Assembly: GCF_950295315.1 (NCBI RefSeq)
Contig: NW_026647648.1
Coordinates: forward strand, 17,437 to 81,436
Reading direction: 5' to 3'
Length of the DNA: 64,000 nucleotides
Origin: Erinaceus europaeus
Taxonomy: Eukaryota > Chordata > Mammalia > Eulipotyphla > Erinaceidae
Shown: one piece after another, positions 51,931 through 62,649 of the stretch
Numbering within the stretch: the stretch's first letter is position 1
How the letters are laid out: the number at the start of each line of letters is the position of its first letter
Notes under the pieces: generated by a model
Databases searched by the model: none
What the model saw: only the letters and a program-made list of their open reading frames with translations
What the model was told of the DNA's origin: nothing
Position numbers and translations under genes: made by a program

Positions 51931-52305
51931 GGGTCCGGGGACAGGTATTCTGCTGAGTGAATAATTGAACATTTGTATGTCCTGGGTGGAGGTAGAGGTT
52001 GGATTAGCAGACTCTGACATCCAATGGTCAGCTGGGATGGATCTGATCAACATATGCTCTTAGGAACCCAGTTCTGTCTCAAGACTGGGCTTAGGTCTCC
52101 TCCCCTTCTAACTCCCCATGTTGGACAGGTGGAACCAGCTCAGTCACTCTGGATTAGAGAGAAATCAGGCTCTGGACAAGGATGCCCAGAAGCACAAACA
52201 AGGAGTCTGACCCCTAACCTACTGCCTACAGCCTCTAGCCTCACCTGGCTTGGAATCCTGGCCTCCCATGGGTCCCTGATAAATACTGGGTCTTGAAGTC
52301 TAGAG
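51931..52305. other. unique DNA
   Basis: Nothing recognised. Confidence 0.35.
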
Positions 52306-52319
52306 GGGATTGTAATTAT

Positions 52320-52488
52320 TTTTCTAAATAGTTTATTTCTTATTAGATAACACAGATATTTAGAGGGGAGGGGGACAGAGAAGGAAAGAGAGAGACACCT
52401 GCAGCCTTGCTTTACTACTCATAAAGTTTTCCTCATGCATATGGGGACCAGGGGTTTAAACCTGGGTCCTCTGCATTGTAATGGATTG
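52320..52488 (-). mobile_element. SINE-B, antisense
   Basis: 'cacctgcagccttgctttactactcataaagttttcc' and reversed box B 'gtttaaacctggg'. Confidence 0.82.
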
Positions 52489-52499
52489 GAATTTTTTAA

Positions 52500-52652
52500 A
52501 AAGAAGATTTATTTATTTATTATGAATAAGAGAGAGGAGGAGAAAAGGGGAACCAGAGCATCGTTCTGGCACATGTGATGCTGGGGATCCAACTCGGTAC
52601 CTCCTGCCTGAAGAGTCCAACACTTGAACCATTACACAATCTCCCAGGTCAC
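52500..52652 (-). mobile_element. SINE-D, antisense
   Basis: 'agagcatcgttctggcacatgtgatgctggggatccaactcgg'. Confidence 0.85.
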
Positions 52653-52891
52653 AGGATTATAGTCTTGATGTCAGGATGACCCTTGGGCTGAGGCCAGCTC
52701 TGGGCATCCCTTTGCAGGACTGTCTCTGTCCTTCTCAGGGTATGACCTGGGTCTCATGCAGGGCTGCTGAGGTCAAGAGAGAGAGTGTGGGTGGGCAGAG
52801 AGGTAGCCAGGAGCAAAGAAAGGAAGCTGCATCTCTGACAGGAGGGGTTTCTTTCCAGAAGGATGGTTAGAATGAGTGTGTACTGGTGCAG

Positions 52892-52949
<58 letters not shown>
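52892..52949. repeat. (CA)n microsatellite
   Basis: Twenty-nine uninterrupted CA units. Confidence 0.97.
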
Positions 52950-52951
<2 letters not shown>

Positions 52952-53104
52952 CCTGTCCTCACACATGTATTTATACACTCCCAATGTCAGATCGTCATGC
53001 CCCACTTATCTTAGCTACCAAGCCTCCATGACAAACATACATGCATTCCCATGGCTTCTCACCCTCACTCACTTGCAAACTCACACCACATACTCATATA
53101 TACC

Positions 53105-53760
53105 CTTAGTTGCCTGGGGCTGCCATACTGGGTGGCTGAAAACAATAGAACTCTATTGTTTCTTGGTTTTGGACACTGCATAACCAAAACTGAGTTTCTT
53201 CTGACACCCTAAAGGGAAAATCCTTCCTTAATTCTCTCTGGCTTATTGCTAGCTTGTTGTCCATTAATCCTGGGTGTTCCTTGGCTTGTAGATGCCTCCT
53301 TCCAGTCTCTGCCTCCATCCTCACATAACCACATATCTCTGCATCTTTATAAGGACATCTTCTAATTAGGATACTAGTCATATTTCACTAGGGGCCACCA
53401 TACCCTCATTGTAAATGATGAAATTTGCAGTGACTCTGCTCCCAAGTGAGATAATATTCTGATGTGCTGAGGCTTAGGATTTCTTTCTCTCTCTCCCTTT
53501 TGATTTTTTAAATTATCTTTATTTATTGGATACAGACAGCCAGAAATTGAGAAGGTATGAGAAGATAGAGGAGAGACACCTGCAGCACAACTTCACCATT
53601 TGCAAAGTTTTCCCCCTGCAGGTGGGGACCAGAGACTTAAACCTGGGTTCTTGCGCATTGTAACATGCGTGCTTAACCAGGTGAGCCACCACCCAGCCTC
53701 CTGGGGCTTAGGATTTCAACTTGCCCTTTTGCAGGGATATGACTCAACCCATTACAACAC
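53105..53760. mobile_element. Old mammalian repeat split by a SINE
   Basis: 'ttgcctggggctgccatactgggtggctgaaaacaatagaac...ttccttggcttgtagatgcc...ttataaggacatcttctaattagg...aagtgagataatattctgatgtgctgaggcttaggatttcaacttgc...ttacaac' follows a familiar mammal-wide consensus whose class I did not settle. Confidence 0.65.
53484..53704 (-). mobile_element. SINE-B, antisense, nested, with 13-bp TSD
   Basis: ggcttaggatttc at 53471-53483 and 53705-53717, perfect. Confidence 0.93.
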
Positions 53761-53836
53761 TGTATGGCCATAAAATTTTCACAAGCACATGTCAACTGTG
53801 CATAGTGACACACAGATGTCTACCATTAAAACTGCA

Positions 53837-54018
53837 AAGGGGCTTGGGAGATGGTGGCTCAGTGGACAGAACATATGCCTTCCATGTGGGAGGCCCTGGC
53901 CTAGATCCCTGGCACCACCAGGGAGCACCAAGGACAGAGACAAGTGAAATTGTCATAGATGGTGGGATGCCACCATCTTGGTGATACCCTCTCTCTCTTG
54001 ATCATAAAAATATAAAAT
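53837..54018 (+). mobile_element. SINE-C/D variant
   Basis: 'aggggcttgggagatggtggctcagtggacagaacatatgccttccatgtgggagg'; weak box B. Confidence 0.65.
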
Positions 54019-54020
54019 AG

Positions 54021-54288
54021 GGGTGTCGGGTGGTAGCGCAGTGGGTTAAGCACACATGGCGTCAAGTTCAAGGACTGGAGTAAGGACCCCAGTTTGAGCC
54101 CCTTGCTCCCCACCTGCAGGGCAGTCACTTTACAGGCGGTGAAGCAGGTCTGCAGGTGTCTATATCTTTCTCTCTCCCTCTGTCTTCCCCTCCTCTCTCC
54201 ATTTCTCTCTCCTATTCAACAATGATGACATCAACAACAACAACAACAACAACAAAACAACAAGGGCAAAAAAAGGGAAATGTATAAA
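54021..54288 (+). mobile_element. SINE-A
   Basis: 'ggtgtcgggtggtagcgcagtgggtta' with a (CAA)n core at 54233-54258; (TA)n 54294-54314 follows. Confidence 0.88.
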
Positions 54289-54314
54289 AAATAATTATAT
54301 ATATATATATATAT

Positions 54315-54643
54315 GGGGGGCAGGCAGTAGTGCAGCAGGTTGAGCACACATGGTGCAAACTGTAAGGACCAGCATAAGGATCCCAGTTTCAGCCCCTGGG
54401 TCCCCACTTACGGGGGGGGTCACTTCACAAGTGGTGAAGCAGGTCTGCAGGTGTCTATCTTTCTCTCCTCTTCTCTGTCTTCCCCTCCTCTCTCATTTCT
54501 CTCTGTCTCATCCAACAAGAACAGCAATGGCAACAATGATAATAACAAGGGCAACAAAATGGGAAAAATGGCCTCCAGGAGCAGTGGATTTGTACTGCAG
54601 GCACTGAGCCCTAGCACTGAAGATAAAAATAAATAAATAAATA
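54315..54643 (+). mobile_element. SINE-A with distal module
   Basis: 'ggggggcaggcagtagtgcagcagg' through 'cctccaggagcagtggatttgtactgcagg'; tail runs directly into family T. Confidence 0.88.
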
Positions 54644-54950
54644 AACCCCACCAATGTGTCCTGGAGCTCCGCTTCCCCAGAGACCCACTCTTCTAGGGAA
54701 AGAGAGAGGCAGACTGGGAGTATGGACCAACCAGTCAACGCCCATGTTCAGCGGGGAAGCAATTACAGAAGCCAGACCTTCTACCTTCTGCAACCCACAA
54801 TGACCCTGGGTCCGTGCTCCCAGAGGGACAGAGAATGGGAAAGCTATCAGGGGAGGGGGTGGGATATGGAGATTGGGTGGTGGGAATTGTGTGGAGTTGT
54901 ACCCCTCCTACCCTATGGTTTTGTTAATTAATCCTTTCTTAAATAAAAGA
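54644..54950 (+). mobile_element. Family T retroposon, second young copy
   Basis: Starts 'accccaccaatgtgtcctggagctccgc' and ends 'taattaatcctttcttaaataaaag'. Differs from the 41-kb copy at only a handful of positions, and its 91-codon frame (54656-54931) differs by two residues. 5'-truncated relative to that copy. Confidence 0.82.
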
Positions 54951-55071
54951 GAAAATAAATAAATAAAATAAAATAAAATTTAAAAGTAACAATAAGGGCT
55001 AAAGAGGAATCTCAACAACAAAACACATGCACGAAGCCCTCAGTTTCATCTCCATTATGAACTTAACAAGC

Positions 55072-55298
55072 AGGGGGCAGGTGGTGGTGCATCTGGTAAA
55101 GTGCACATGTTGCCGTACCCAAGGATCAACGTTCAAATCTGCAGTTCCCACCTGTATGGAAGAAGCTTCAGAGCAGTGAAGCTGGGCTGCAGGTGTCTCT
55201 CTTTATCTCTCCCCCTTCTATCTCCTCCTTCCTCTTAAATTTCTGTCACTATAGAAAACAAACAAAATAAGAAAATCAATAATTAAAAAAAAAAAAAA
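55072..55298 (+). mobile_element. SINE-B
   Basis: 'agggggcaggtggtggtgcatctggtaaag'; 17-A tail. Confidence 0.85.
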
Positions 55299-55302
55299 AA
55301 AG

Positions 55303-55442
55303 TGACCCAGGAGGTGTGCTAGTGAGTAGAGCTCTAATTCAGGTGCCTGAAGTCACAAGTTTTATCTCCAGCATCAAATATGCTAGAATGATATTCTGGT
55401 GTTCTAGCTCTTTGTCTCTCTCATATTAAAAATAAATAAGTG
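55303..55442 (+). mobile_element. SINE-C/D
   Basis: 'gacccaggaggtgtgctagtgagtagagctctaattcaggtgcctgaagtcac'. Confidence 0.7.
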
Positions 55443-55965
55443 AATCATAGGGGAGAAAAAAGTCACATAGACATTTGCACTTCTCCCTAGTCATAAAACC
55501 ACAGAGCCCACCCACCCCCCTGGGCTCACACCACGTACCCTGCCCATTCTCTCCCTCCACCTCCCAGTCTTCCCTGCAGTCCCACAGAAGGCGGTAGTCA
55601 CACTCCTTCACATGCCGTCATGTCCCCGCTCCCATATATTCCCTGTGCCCACACTCAGACGCCAACCCTGGGGCTTGGGGTGGGGGCATCATGTTTCAGC
55701 CTTTCTGTGCCTCACACTTGGCTTTTCCCGGGCATGTCCTCTCCCACCCACACAGTCTCTCCCCTTCTGACTCCTCTTCCATCCAGCACCCATCCCCAAC
55801 CAACCCTGGGGTGGGGAGGTGGCAGCGGGGTGGAAAGCCCCTCATTGGGTGCTCCCACAAGCCTTCTCCTTTACGGTTCCCAGAGGCTTCCACTTGAGAG
55901 CAGAGAGACAGACAGACAGACAGACATTCGCGCACTCTCATGCTCACACGGGACCCTGCAGCAGC
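55443..55965. other. unique DNA
   Basis: (AGAC)n at 55904-55925. Overlapping frames up to 139 codons (55620-56039) without splice support. Confidence 0.4.
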
Positions 55966-55969
55966 CTCA

Positions 55970-56170
55970 CGGCAGCGGTCGGTCTGTTCCTCATTATGGG
56001 CCAATGCGCCTGTTTACTCACCCAGCTGGAGATGGTTAGAGAGTGATAAATAATGAAAGAGAAAACAGGCTTTTCCCCTCTGCGGCTTCTATTTATGTAA
56101 CATGTGTCACAGCTCACTCACAGACTTTGTTGCAGGGCTGCTTGCAGGAAATAGTTTATTTTTTCCGGAC
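55970..56170. promoter_or_regulatory. Candidate conserved element 5
   Basis: Repeat-free: CTCATTATGGGCCAATGCGCC (an inverted CCAAT context), CTGTTTACTC (forkhead-like), GTGATAAATAATG, CTATTTATG (MEF2-like), CATGTGTCA. Suggestive of regulatory DNA only. Confidence 0.4.
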
Positions 56171-56540
56171 GGTGGCTAGAGAGGTGGGGGTGGGGGTGTA
56201 AAAGGGGGGTGGGAGGTGGACCAGGGTTTGGGTTTCTGCTCTCACACCCATGGGAGTTTCAGGATCTGGCTCCCACAGTGCTCCTCCCCTCCCAGCCTCC
56301 CTGGACACACCCCCACCCCAGGCTGCTTTAGAATGGGGTTCTCCTACCCTAAAGATCTGGGAGAAATTGGGAGCCGGTGGTTGAGGGCCCTTCCAGCTGT
56401 CTCTGAACGTCCCCTCCCCCAACAGATGGGCTTGTAGTAAGAGCTAGACAGCTTGAGGCTAGGATTCCCTGGGGAGGCAATGGGACAGGGGGCTTCCTAG
56501 GTAGCGTGCACCTGCTAGGGGGTGGATATGAGGGCATTGC
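56171..56540. other. unique DNA
   Basis: GC-rich; nothing recognised. Confidence 0.35.
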
Positions 56541-56544
56541 CTAT

Positions 56545-56775
56545 ATTTATTTATTTATTTATTTTTAGTTTTTAAAAATATATATCTAGTTTTTAATAGA
56601 AACAGAGAGTAATTGAGAAGGAAGGGGAGGGGGAGAGGGAGAGAGACAGAGAGACATCTGTAGCCCTGCTTCACTGTGTGTGAAACTTCCTCCCTGTAGG
56701 TGTGGCCCTAGGGCTTGAACCCTTGCACACTGCAATATGTGTGCTTAATCAGGTGTGCCATTGTCTGCCCCTACA
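56545..56775 (-). mobile_element. SINE-B, antisense
   Basis: (ATTT)n start; 'catctgtagccctgcttcactgtgtgtgaaacttcc'; reversed head 'gccattgtctgcccc'. Confidence 0.84.
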
Positions 56776-56810
56776 CTGGCTTTATAATGGATGCATACAA
56801 AGGTGAACAC

Positions 56811-57010
56811 AGGGGCTGGGCGATGGCACACCTGGCTAAGTGCCTATGTTACACTGCACAAGGAGCCAGGTTCAAGGCCCCAGTCCTCATCTGCAGAAGG
56901 GAAACTTCATGAGCAGTGAAGCAGATGTCTGTCTCCCTCCCTATCTCCCCCATCTCTTTTTGATTTCTGTCTCTATCCAAATAAATAAATATTAAAAACA
57001 AAACAAAACA
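56811..57010 (+). mobile_element. SINE-B, first of a tandem pair
   Basis: 'ggggctgggcgatggcacacctgg'. Its 5' flank caaaggtgaacaca (56797-56810) recurs only after the second SINE. Confidence 0.87.
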
Positions 57011-57227
57011 GGGGCCAGGTGGTGGCGCACCTGGTTGAGCACACATCTCATAATGTGCAAGGGCCCGGGTTCGAGCCCCTGGTCCCCACCTGCAGGGGGA
57101 ATACTTTGTGAGTGGTGAAGCAGTATTGCAGGTGTCTTTCTGCCTCTCCCTTTCGATTTCCCCTTTCCTTTCAATTTCTGGCTGTCTCTATGCAATACAT
57201 AAATAAAGATAATAAAAAATTAAAAAA
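57011..57227 (+). mobile_element. SINE-B, second of a tandem pair
   Basis: Begins directly in the (AAAAC)n tail of the first. Box B 'gggttcgagcccc' is perfect. The 3' flank is caaaggtgaataca (57229-57242). Confidence 0.9.
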
Positions 57228-57242
57228 AAACAAAGGTGAATA

Positions 57243-57584
57243 CATACTTGTGTTGTCCTCAAGCTGTCATACACCAGGGCTCTCTGAGGACTCATGACTT
57301 TCAGCTGCATCTTGTCTGGTGCGTTCTCTGAGGTGTAGGGACCCGGTCGGGCCTGCTGTTGTCTGAGGGTGGTTATGAAGAATGGGACTTCAGTTTCGTG
57401 CATCTCGCCACCTGCTTTCTCCCAGGGGTGTCTCCTCTGGAGTTCTGATCCACACACTCCTGCCAAAGTGATTGGGAATAGTCATCAAGTTGTGTGTGTG
57501 GGAGTGAGTGTGAACTGCCAGAGCTCTTAGCCTTGCCTTGTCCCTTCCTGCCCATGTCCAAGCATTAAGAGCCACATCCTTGGG

Positions 57585-57587
<3 letters not shown>
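57243..57587. other. unique DNA
   Basis: Nothing recognised. Confidence 0.35.

Positions 57588-57622
<35 letters not shown>
57588..57622. repeat. (GT)n microsatellite
   Basis: Seventeen dinucleotides. Confidence 0.95.
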
Positions 57623-57623
<1 letters not shown>

Positions 57624-57734
57624 ACTCCAGGCAGGAAAGGAACAACAAAAAGCTGCCCTATTCCCCAAGCCCAGTGCATGACAACAGTTCCTTACTGAGC
57701 CTGCTTCTTTAGATCAGGCCAGGGGCCCATGTCT

Positions 57735-57735
57735 A

Positions 57736-57778
<43 letters not shown>

Positions 57779-57779
57779 G
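57735..57779. repeat. (TTA)n microsatellite
   Basis: About fifteen trinucleotide copies. Confidence 0.95.
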
Positions 57780-58052
57780 ACATGGAGCCCCAGTGGTGTT
57801 GCAGACCACCTGCTGGGGATGCTAAGAGGTACCAGTCATGAGAGAACGCTGAGTCTCTTTGGAAGAGGGGCCAAGAGGAGTCCAACTCCCACTGGCTCTG
57901 GGAGTGTAAATACAGCTACCTTGGCATTAGTTTGACTGAGAGATCCCAAGGATTTCTGCAGGGATTGTTCCATGGGGATCTCTGACAAGTGGGCCAAAGT
58001 GGCCATATTTCCATGTAAGAACACTAAAAGATTTGTTTAATGGTGGTGGTGG

Positions 58053-58140
58053 TGGAGTAAACAGAGCATCCTCTGGCATATGTGGTGCCAGGAGTCTCTT
58101 ACATGCAAATTCTGCACTCTGCCACTGAGCCACCTCCCCA
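58053..58140 (-). mobile_element. SINE-D-like fragment, antisense
   Basis: 'agagcatcctctggcatatgtggtgccagg...ccactgagccacctcccc'. Confidence 0.65.
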
Positions 58141-58145
58141 TGTAC

Positions 58146-58260
58146 ATTTATTTATTTATTTATTTATTTATTTTACTACCAGGGCTATTGCTGGAGATGG
58201 GTGTCAACACAACAATAACTCCACCTGTCATGAATCTTTTTGTTTGTCTTCTTTTTCTAG

Positions 58261-58261
<1 letters not shown>
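58146..58261 (-). mobile_element. SINE-A distal-module remnant, antisense
   Basis: (TTTA)n, then 'actaccagggctattgctggagatgg'. Confidence 0.55.
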
Positions 58262-58296
<35 letters not shown>

Positions 58297-58400
58297 AGAG
58301 CACTGCCCGGCTCTGGCTTATGGTGGTGTAGGGGATTGAACCTGGGACTTTAGAGCCTCAGGCATGTGAGTCTCTTTGCATAACCTATCTGTCTACCCCT
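58262..58400 (-). mobile_element. SINE-C, antisense
   Basis: Thirty-plus T's, then 'accagagcactgcccggctctggcttatggtggtgtaggggattgaacctggg'. Confidence 0.87.
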
Positions 58401-58454
58401 TATTCTTATGGTATCTACCCCTGCCCCTTTATTTTTTTTAATTGAAGTAACACA

Positions 58455-58663
58455 AGGGGCTGGGTGGTGGCACACCTGGTTGAGCACACATGCTACAATA
58501 TACAAGGACCCAGGTTTGAACCCCTGGTCCCAGCCTGCAAGGGGAAAGCTTTGCAAGTGGTGAAGCAGTGTTGCAGGTGTCTCTTTACCTTTCTATCACC
58601 CCTCCCCTCTTGATTTCTGCCTGTCTCTATCCAGTAAATGAATAAAGATAATACAAAAAGAAA
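58455..58663 (+). mobile_element. SINE-B
   Basis: 'ggggctgggtggtggcacacctggttgagc'; tail merges with the purine tract. Confidence 0.87.
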
Positions 58664-58858
58664 GGAGGAGAAGAAAAGGAGAAGAAGGAGGAGGAGGAGG
58701 AGAAGGAGAAGAAGAAGAAGAAGGAAGAAGGAAGAAGGAGAAGGAGGAGGAGGAGGAGGAGGAGGAGAGGGAGAAGAAGAAGAAGAAGAAGAAGAAGAAG
58801 AAGAAGAAGAAGAAGAAGAAGAAAGTGAGAGAGGAAGAGAGAGAAGGAAAGAAGGAGA
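58664..58858. repeat. 195-bp polypurine (GGA/GAA)n tract
   Basis: Almost pure A/G on the plus strand, including (GAA)n at 58774-58822, apart from a single T near its 3' end. Frames through it (Arg/Lys/Glu on one strand, Leu/Ser on the other) are artefacts. Confidence 0.95.
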
Positions 58859-58965
58859 GATACCTGTAGCACAGCTCTGTCACTCTTGAATTTTCACCCC
58901 CTGCAGATGTGGACCAGGGGCTTAAACCCAGATCCTTGAACGTGATATGTGTGTTCTACTTTATG
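58859..58965 (-). mobile_element. SINE-B head and body, antisense
   Basis: 'tacctgtagcacagctctgtcactcttgaattttcaccccctgcagatgtggaccaggggc'. Confidence 0.75.
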
Positions 58966-58997
58966 CATCCCCTATGTGTATTAATCCCTCCATTTTT

Positions 58998-59115
58998 TCA
59001 CAAGTTAGAGAGGTCAGAGTATCACTGAGCTCTGGCATCTGCAATGTCAGAGGTTGAGTCTGAGACCTCAGGCATGCACATCCTGTGTTCTATGTCAACA
59101 CTGGACCCCTGCTCC
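58998..59115 (-). mobile_element. SINE-D-like, antisense
   Basis: 'agagtatcactgagctctggcatctgcaatgtcagaggttgagtctgagacctcagg'. Confidence 0.65.
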
Positions 59116-59256
59116 CAAGATAAGAACTTGAAGCACATCTGACAAGCAGAAAGCTCAGAGAGTATAGACTTACTACCAAAAAAAAAAATGCTCTAAGGAG
59201 GTTGTCTTCAAACTGAGTGGGTATCAGGACCATAAGGACTCTATAAAATGCTGATG

Positions 59257-59500
59257 TCAGGGGGGTGGGCAGTAGCGCAGCAGGTTAAGTGCATATGGCG
59301 CAAAGTGCTAGGACCTGTGTAAAGATTCTGCTTCCAGTCCTGGCTCCCCACCTGCAGGGGAGTCGCTTCATAGGCGGTGAAGCAGGTCTGCAGGTGTCTC
59401 TCTTTCTCTCCCCCTTGTCTTCCCCTCCTCTCTCCATTTCTCTCTGTCCTATCCAACAATGACGACATCAACAGCAACAATAACTACAACAACAATAAAA
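59257..59500 (+). mobile_element. SINE-A with 12-bp TSD
   Basis: aaaatgctgatg at 59245-59256 and 59501-59512, perfect. Confidence 0.93.
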
Positions 59501-59512
59501 AAAATGCTGATG

Positions 59513-60319
59513 CCCCAGTTTGTTCACAACAGGTGCTAGTTCAACAAGTGAGGAGTCTCCAGGTGTGGGCATAGGCGGCCATTTGAGGAATTCTGAAACT
59601 GGTAGTTTTTCAGCATCTTGGAGACAAGAGTGTCTTCAGTGGGCCCCTGTAGTATCCTCTTTCCTGAAGATGAGAAGGCTTTCTGGCTAAGCCAGGATGG
59701 AATTTGACATTCCCTAGAGAGCAAGAGTGAATTGGCTCAAAGAATGATAAAACTGGGTTGGGACAGAGGGAGGGAAGAGGGAGAAGGGAGAAAAAAGGGA
59801 AGTTAAGGTTAACTAATACCAATGAGGTTCCAAGCACAGTCAGTCATATGACATTCTGACATTGGGTAGTTCACATCTTTGATGTGTTTCCCCATCTTTG
59901 CGTATTCAAGTGTTTTATGTGTGTTGATCCATGCTCATCACAGTACAAGACCAACAAGCTATTAACATTCCCATTTCACTGGCTCAGAGAGGTTCAGTCA
60001 CTTTTCTAAGGCCTGTACATCCTAGAACGAGTTGGAATCAGCAGCCTTTTTGCTGCTCCAGGGAGGAGTCATGTTGAGGTGGCAGAGAAACTCAATCTAG
60101 AGCCTGAGTTGCACCTTCTGTGCTGCCACTCTTCTTCACTTCCTAGCCTCTTCCTGTGGAATGGAAAGACTGAGTGGGAAGGCAGTCTCCCTGCCACCTA
60201 CCCAGTTCCTGGTGCTTGGGACTTTGGGCCCCCAGAGAACCCACCCAGCCTGCATTCCAGTCTCAGAGCTCTCTGCCCAAAGGTAAATGCTCAGGATGCT
60301 GGGCACACACACACTACTT
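59513..60319. other. mostly unique DNA with a MIR
   Basis: MIR-like antisense core near 59940-60060 ('cccatttcactggctcagagaggttcagtcacttttctaaggcc'). Otherwise nothing. Confidence 0.5.
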
Positions 60320-60458
60320 GTTTTGTTTGTTTGTTTTTGTTTTTTCATATGAGAACACTGCTCAGCTCTGATTAAGGGTGGTTCTGGGGACTGAACCTGA
60401 AAACTCAGAGCCTCAGGCATGAAAACCATTTTGCATAACCATTATGCTGGCTCCTCAG
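60320..60458 (-). mobile_element. SINE-C, antisense
   Basis: (TTTG)n start; 'gaacactgctcagctctgattaagggtgg...gactgaacctg'. Confidence 0.82.
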
Positions 60459-61145
60459 CTCATGTACTACCTTTCAATTTAGTCCAGGAGTGCCTGTGGC
60501 TGTTGGAGAGTCCTAGGTGAGAGGGGCCTTGTGAAAAGGGCTCAGGGAGCACCCTTTCCTGAGGGTCTTCCTCACCCCTGACTCCTAGGCTGGATGGGTG
60601 TGCCCCAAGTTAGAGAGTGGAAGTATGGGAGTGTGGGGTAAGGCTGGCCATAGCATGTAGCCCAGAGGTTCATGCAGGCTTCTGACTTGATTCACACATA
60701 GGGACACAGAGCTGTTATACAGGTGACCTTGCCACATTGCTCAGCAGTGCTTGCCTGCTCTTGGAAGACTCCCCTCCCAGCAGGACCCAATTCATGAAGA
60801 CCTAGACAGAGCTCTGGACTCCACTGTCCCCCATGGATGGTGACATGAATAGTAAACACCTCCTGAAAGCCCAGAGGGCTCTGCACACTTCATCTCTGAA
60901 CTTCACATTGAGCCTACATGGAAGTTTTTGTTATAAGGCCCTTTTTGCCTCATGGCTGAGAAAGGAGGAGTTCAGAAAAGCCAAAGTATGGATGGCCCAA
61001 GACCACACAGTTGCTTGGTGGCAGAGCAGGGCTGAGTAGTAGATGCAGCCAATGCTATACTCAGACTTCACCCTGTTTTCTAGTTTGTTTTTCCTGGATC
61101 TCCACCAGCACCTAGCAGGGGAGCCAGGAAGTCACCCAATAAGTA
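60459..61145. other. mostly unique DNA with a MIR-like end
   Basis: 'cccaagaccacacagttgcttggtggcagagcagggctgag' (60990-61035) is a reversed MIR fragment. Confidence 0.5.
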
Positions 61146-61146
61146 A

Positions 61147-61150
61147 GTGT

Positions 61151-61198
<48 letters not shown>
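61147..61198. repeat. (GT)n microsatellite
   Basis: About 25 dinucleotides. Confidence 0.95.
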
Positions 61199-61200
<2 letters not shown>

Positions 61201-61404
61201 AAACCATTTATTTATTTGTTTTGGGTAGAAACAGAGAAATTGAGAGGCGGAGGGAGATAGAAAAGGAGAAGAGAGAGATCTGCAACACTGCAACACCAGT
61301 TGTAAAGCTTCTTTCTTCCCTGTAGGTGGGAAGTGGGGGCTAGAACCCAGGTCCTTGTGCATAATAACCTATGTACTCAACTGGGTGTGCCACCACCCAG
61401 TCCC
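61199..61404 (-). mobile_element. SINE-B, antisense
   Basis: 'ctgcaacactgcaacaccagttgtaaagc'; reversed head 'gtgccaccacccagtccc'. Confidence 0.85.
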
Positions 61405-62648
61405 TAATGTGTTCTATGTGGACTTCCTCACACATTAGTGCAAGATATATCTGCCCCTTCTTCCAACCTGTGACTGACTGTCCAGCACATTAAAAAAAAA
61501 AAAAATCGCAGACACCTCTAATTCTTCCACAGCTAGAAATAGTGCCAGACGGATGCCCCTGAAGTCTGACCAGTTTTCCCTCTGACTCCTGCACCCACAC
61601 ACCTGAGCAAGGTCCCCCAACTTTGAGATGATGGGCAGCACTGGCTAGGCTCCTGCCCCAGGTCTAACCCTCCCTCTGGAAGTCTCTGGGGTCCAGACAC
61701 CTCCATCCTCCTCCTTCCTCCAGAACATCAGGCCTGGAACAGCCCCCCTGCAGCCCCCTCTCCCTGCAGTCCCTCCTGGGAACACAGGCTTTGCTTGAGG
61801 GCAGCGAGTGAAGCCGGCTGTAACAGAGAAACCTCAGGCTCCTCTTTAGAAGTCCCGGGAGGAGGCAGATCTGAGGAAAGGCTGCCTAGAAGGCGCCTGC
61901 AGCAATGTCAGCTTGAGAACAACTCGGCTGACAGGATGCTGAGCGGGGATTAAGGTTGGGATCAGGGAAGCCAGGGAAATGAAGGCAAATTCCCTGCTCC
62001 CCTTGCGGCTGCCACCACAGCCTGCCTGCCTGCCCGCCTGCCTCCCTGCCTGCTGCTGCTGCCTTTGGGTATGTCTGCTTGTTTGTTCTCACTCTGGGAA
62101 AGTGGGCAGGGGTGAGGCAGGAAGGGAGGTGGGGGAGGACAGGAGTGGTGGAGGAGGGCAGGCAGGGAATGGAGGGTGGTGGTGGGAAGAGGACACCAAG
62201 CTTAGATTCTCAGAGCTGGGGGGTGGGGTGAGGTGGGGTAGGGCAGGGGCAGAGAAGACCCTGCCTGGGCCCTTTCCTGGTGACTGTTCCAGTAGGTGAG
62301 GAGGCAGGCCACTGGCTCCCCTGGGAGAATCCCCTAACCCACCCACCCCCCAGCCCCCCACCCCCGTGCTGAGCCTGATCCAGGTGTCACAGGACCCAGA
62401 GAGGCCAGCATGACAGGTGTTACATGTCCTCAGGAAGGGGATGTGCTGAACCTGTTTTTTCCCTGCTGTCAAATGCAGGATCCACTGCTCTGGGGAAAGG
62501 TCATCACTGTGACCTGCCTCAATGGCTGAAATGTCACAAGAGCCCAGCTGGGACTCAGGCTGCTGAGTCTCAGGGCAACATAATTCTAGTGACACCACAA
62601 GCCTTCATGTGGGCTCTGGAGGATCTATTAAGAGTAACATGGCTTCTG
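61405..62648. other. unique, GC-leaning, SINE-free DNA
   Basis: (CCTG)n at 62020-62055, then CTG repeats. Long frames on both strands (up to 169 codons at 62089-62598) look accidental. Possibly conserved 'gcctgcagcaatgtcagcttgagaac' near 61895. No gene supported. Confidence 0.4.
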
Positions 62649-62649
62649 G

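Noticed and set aside
58627..58889. Charged or Leu/Ser-rich protein frames
   Set aside because: Translation of a simple polypurine/polypyrimidine tract.
62089..62598. 169-codon minus-strand frame
   Set aside because: Low-complexity Pro/Ser/His stretches, no domain, and open frames on the other strand as well.
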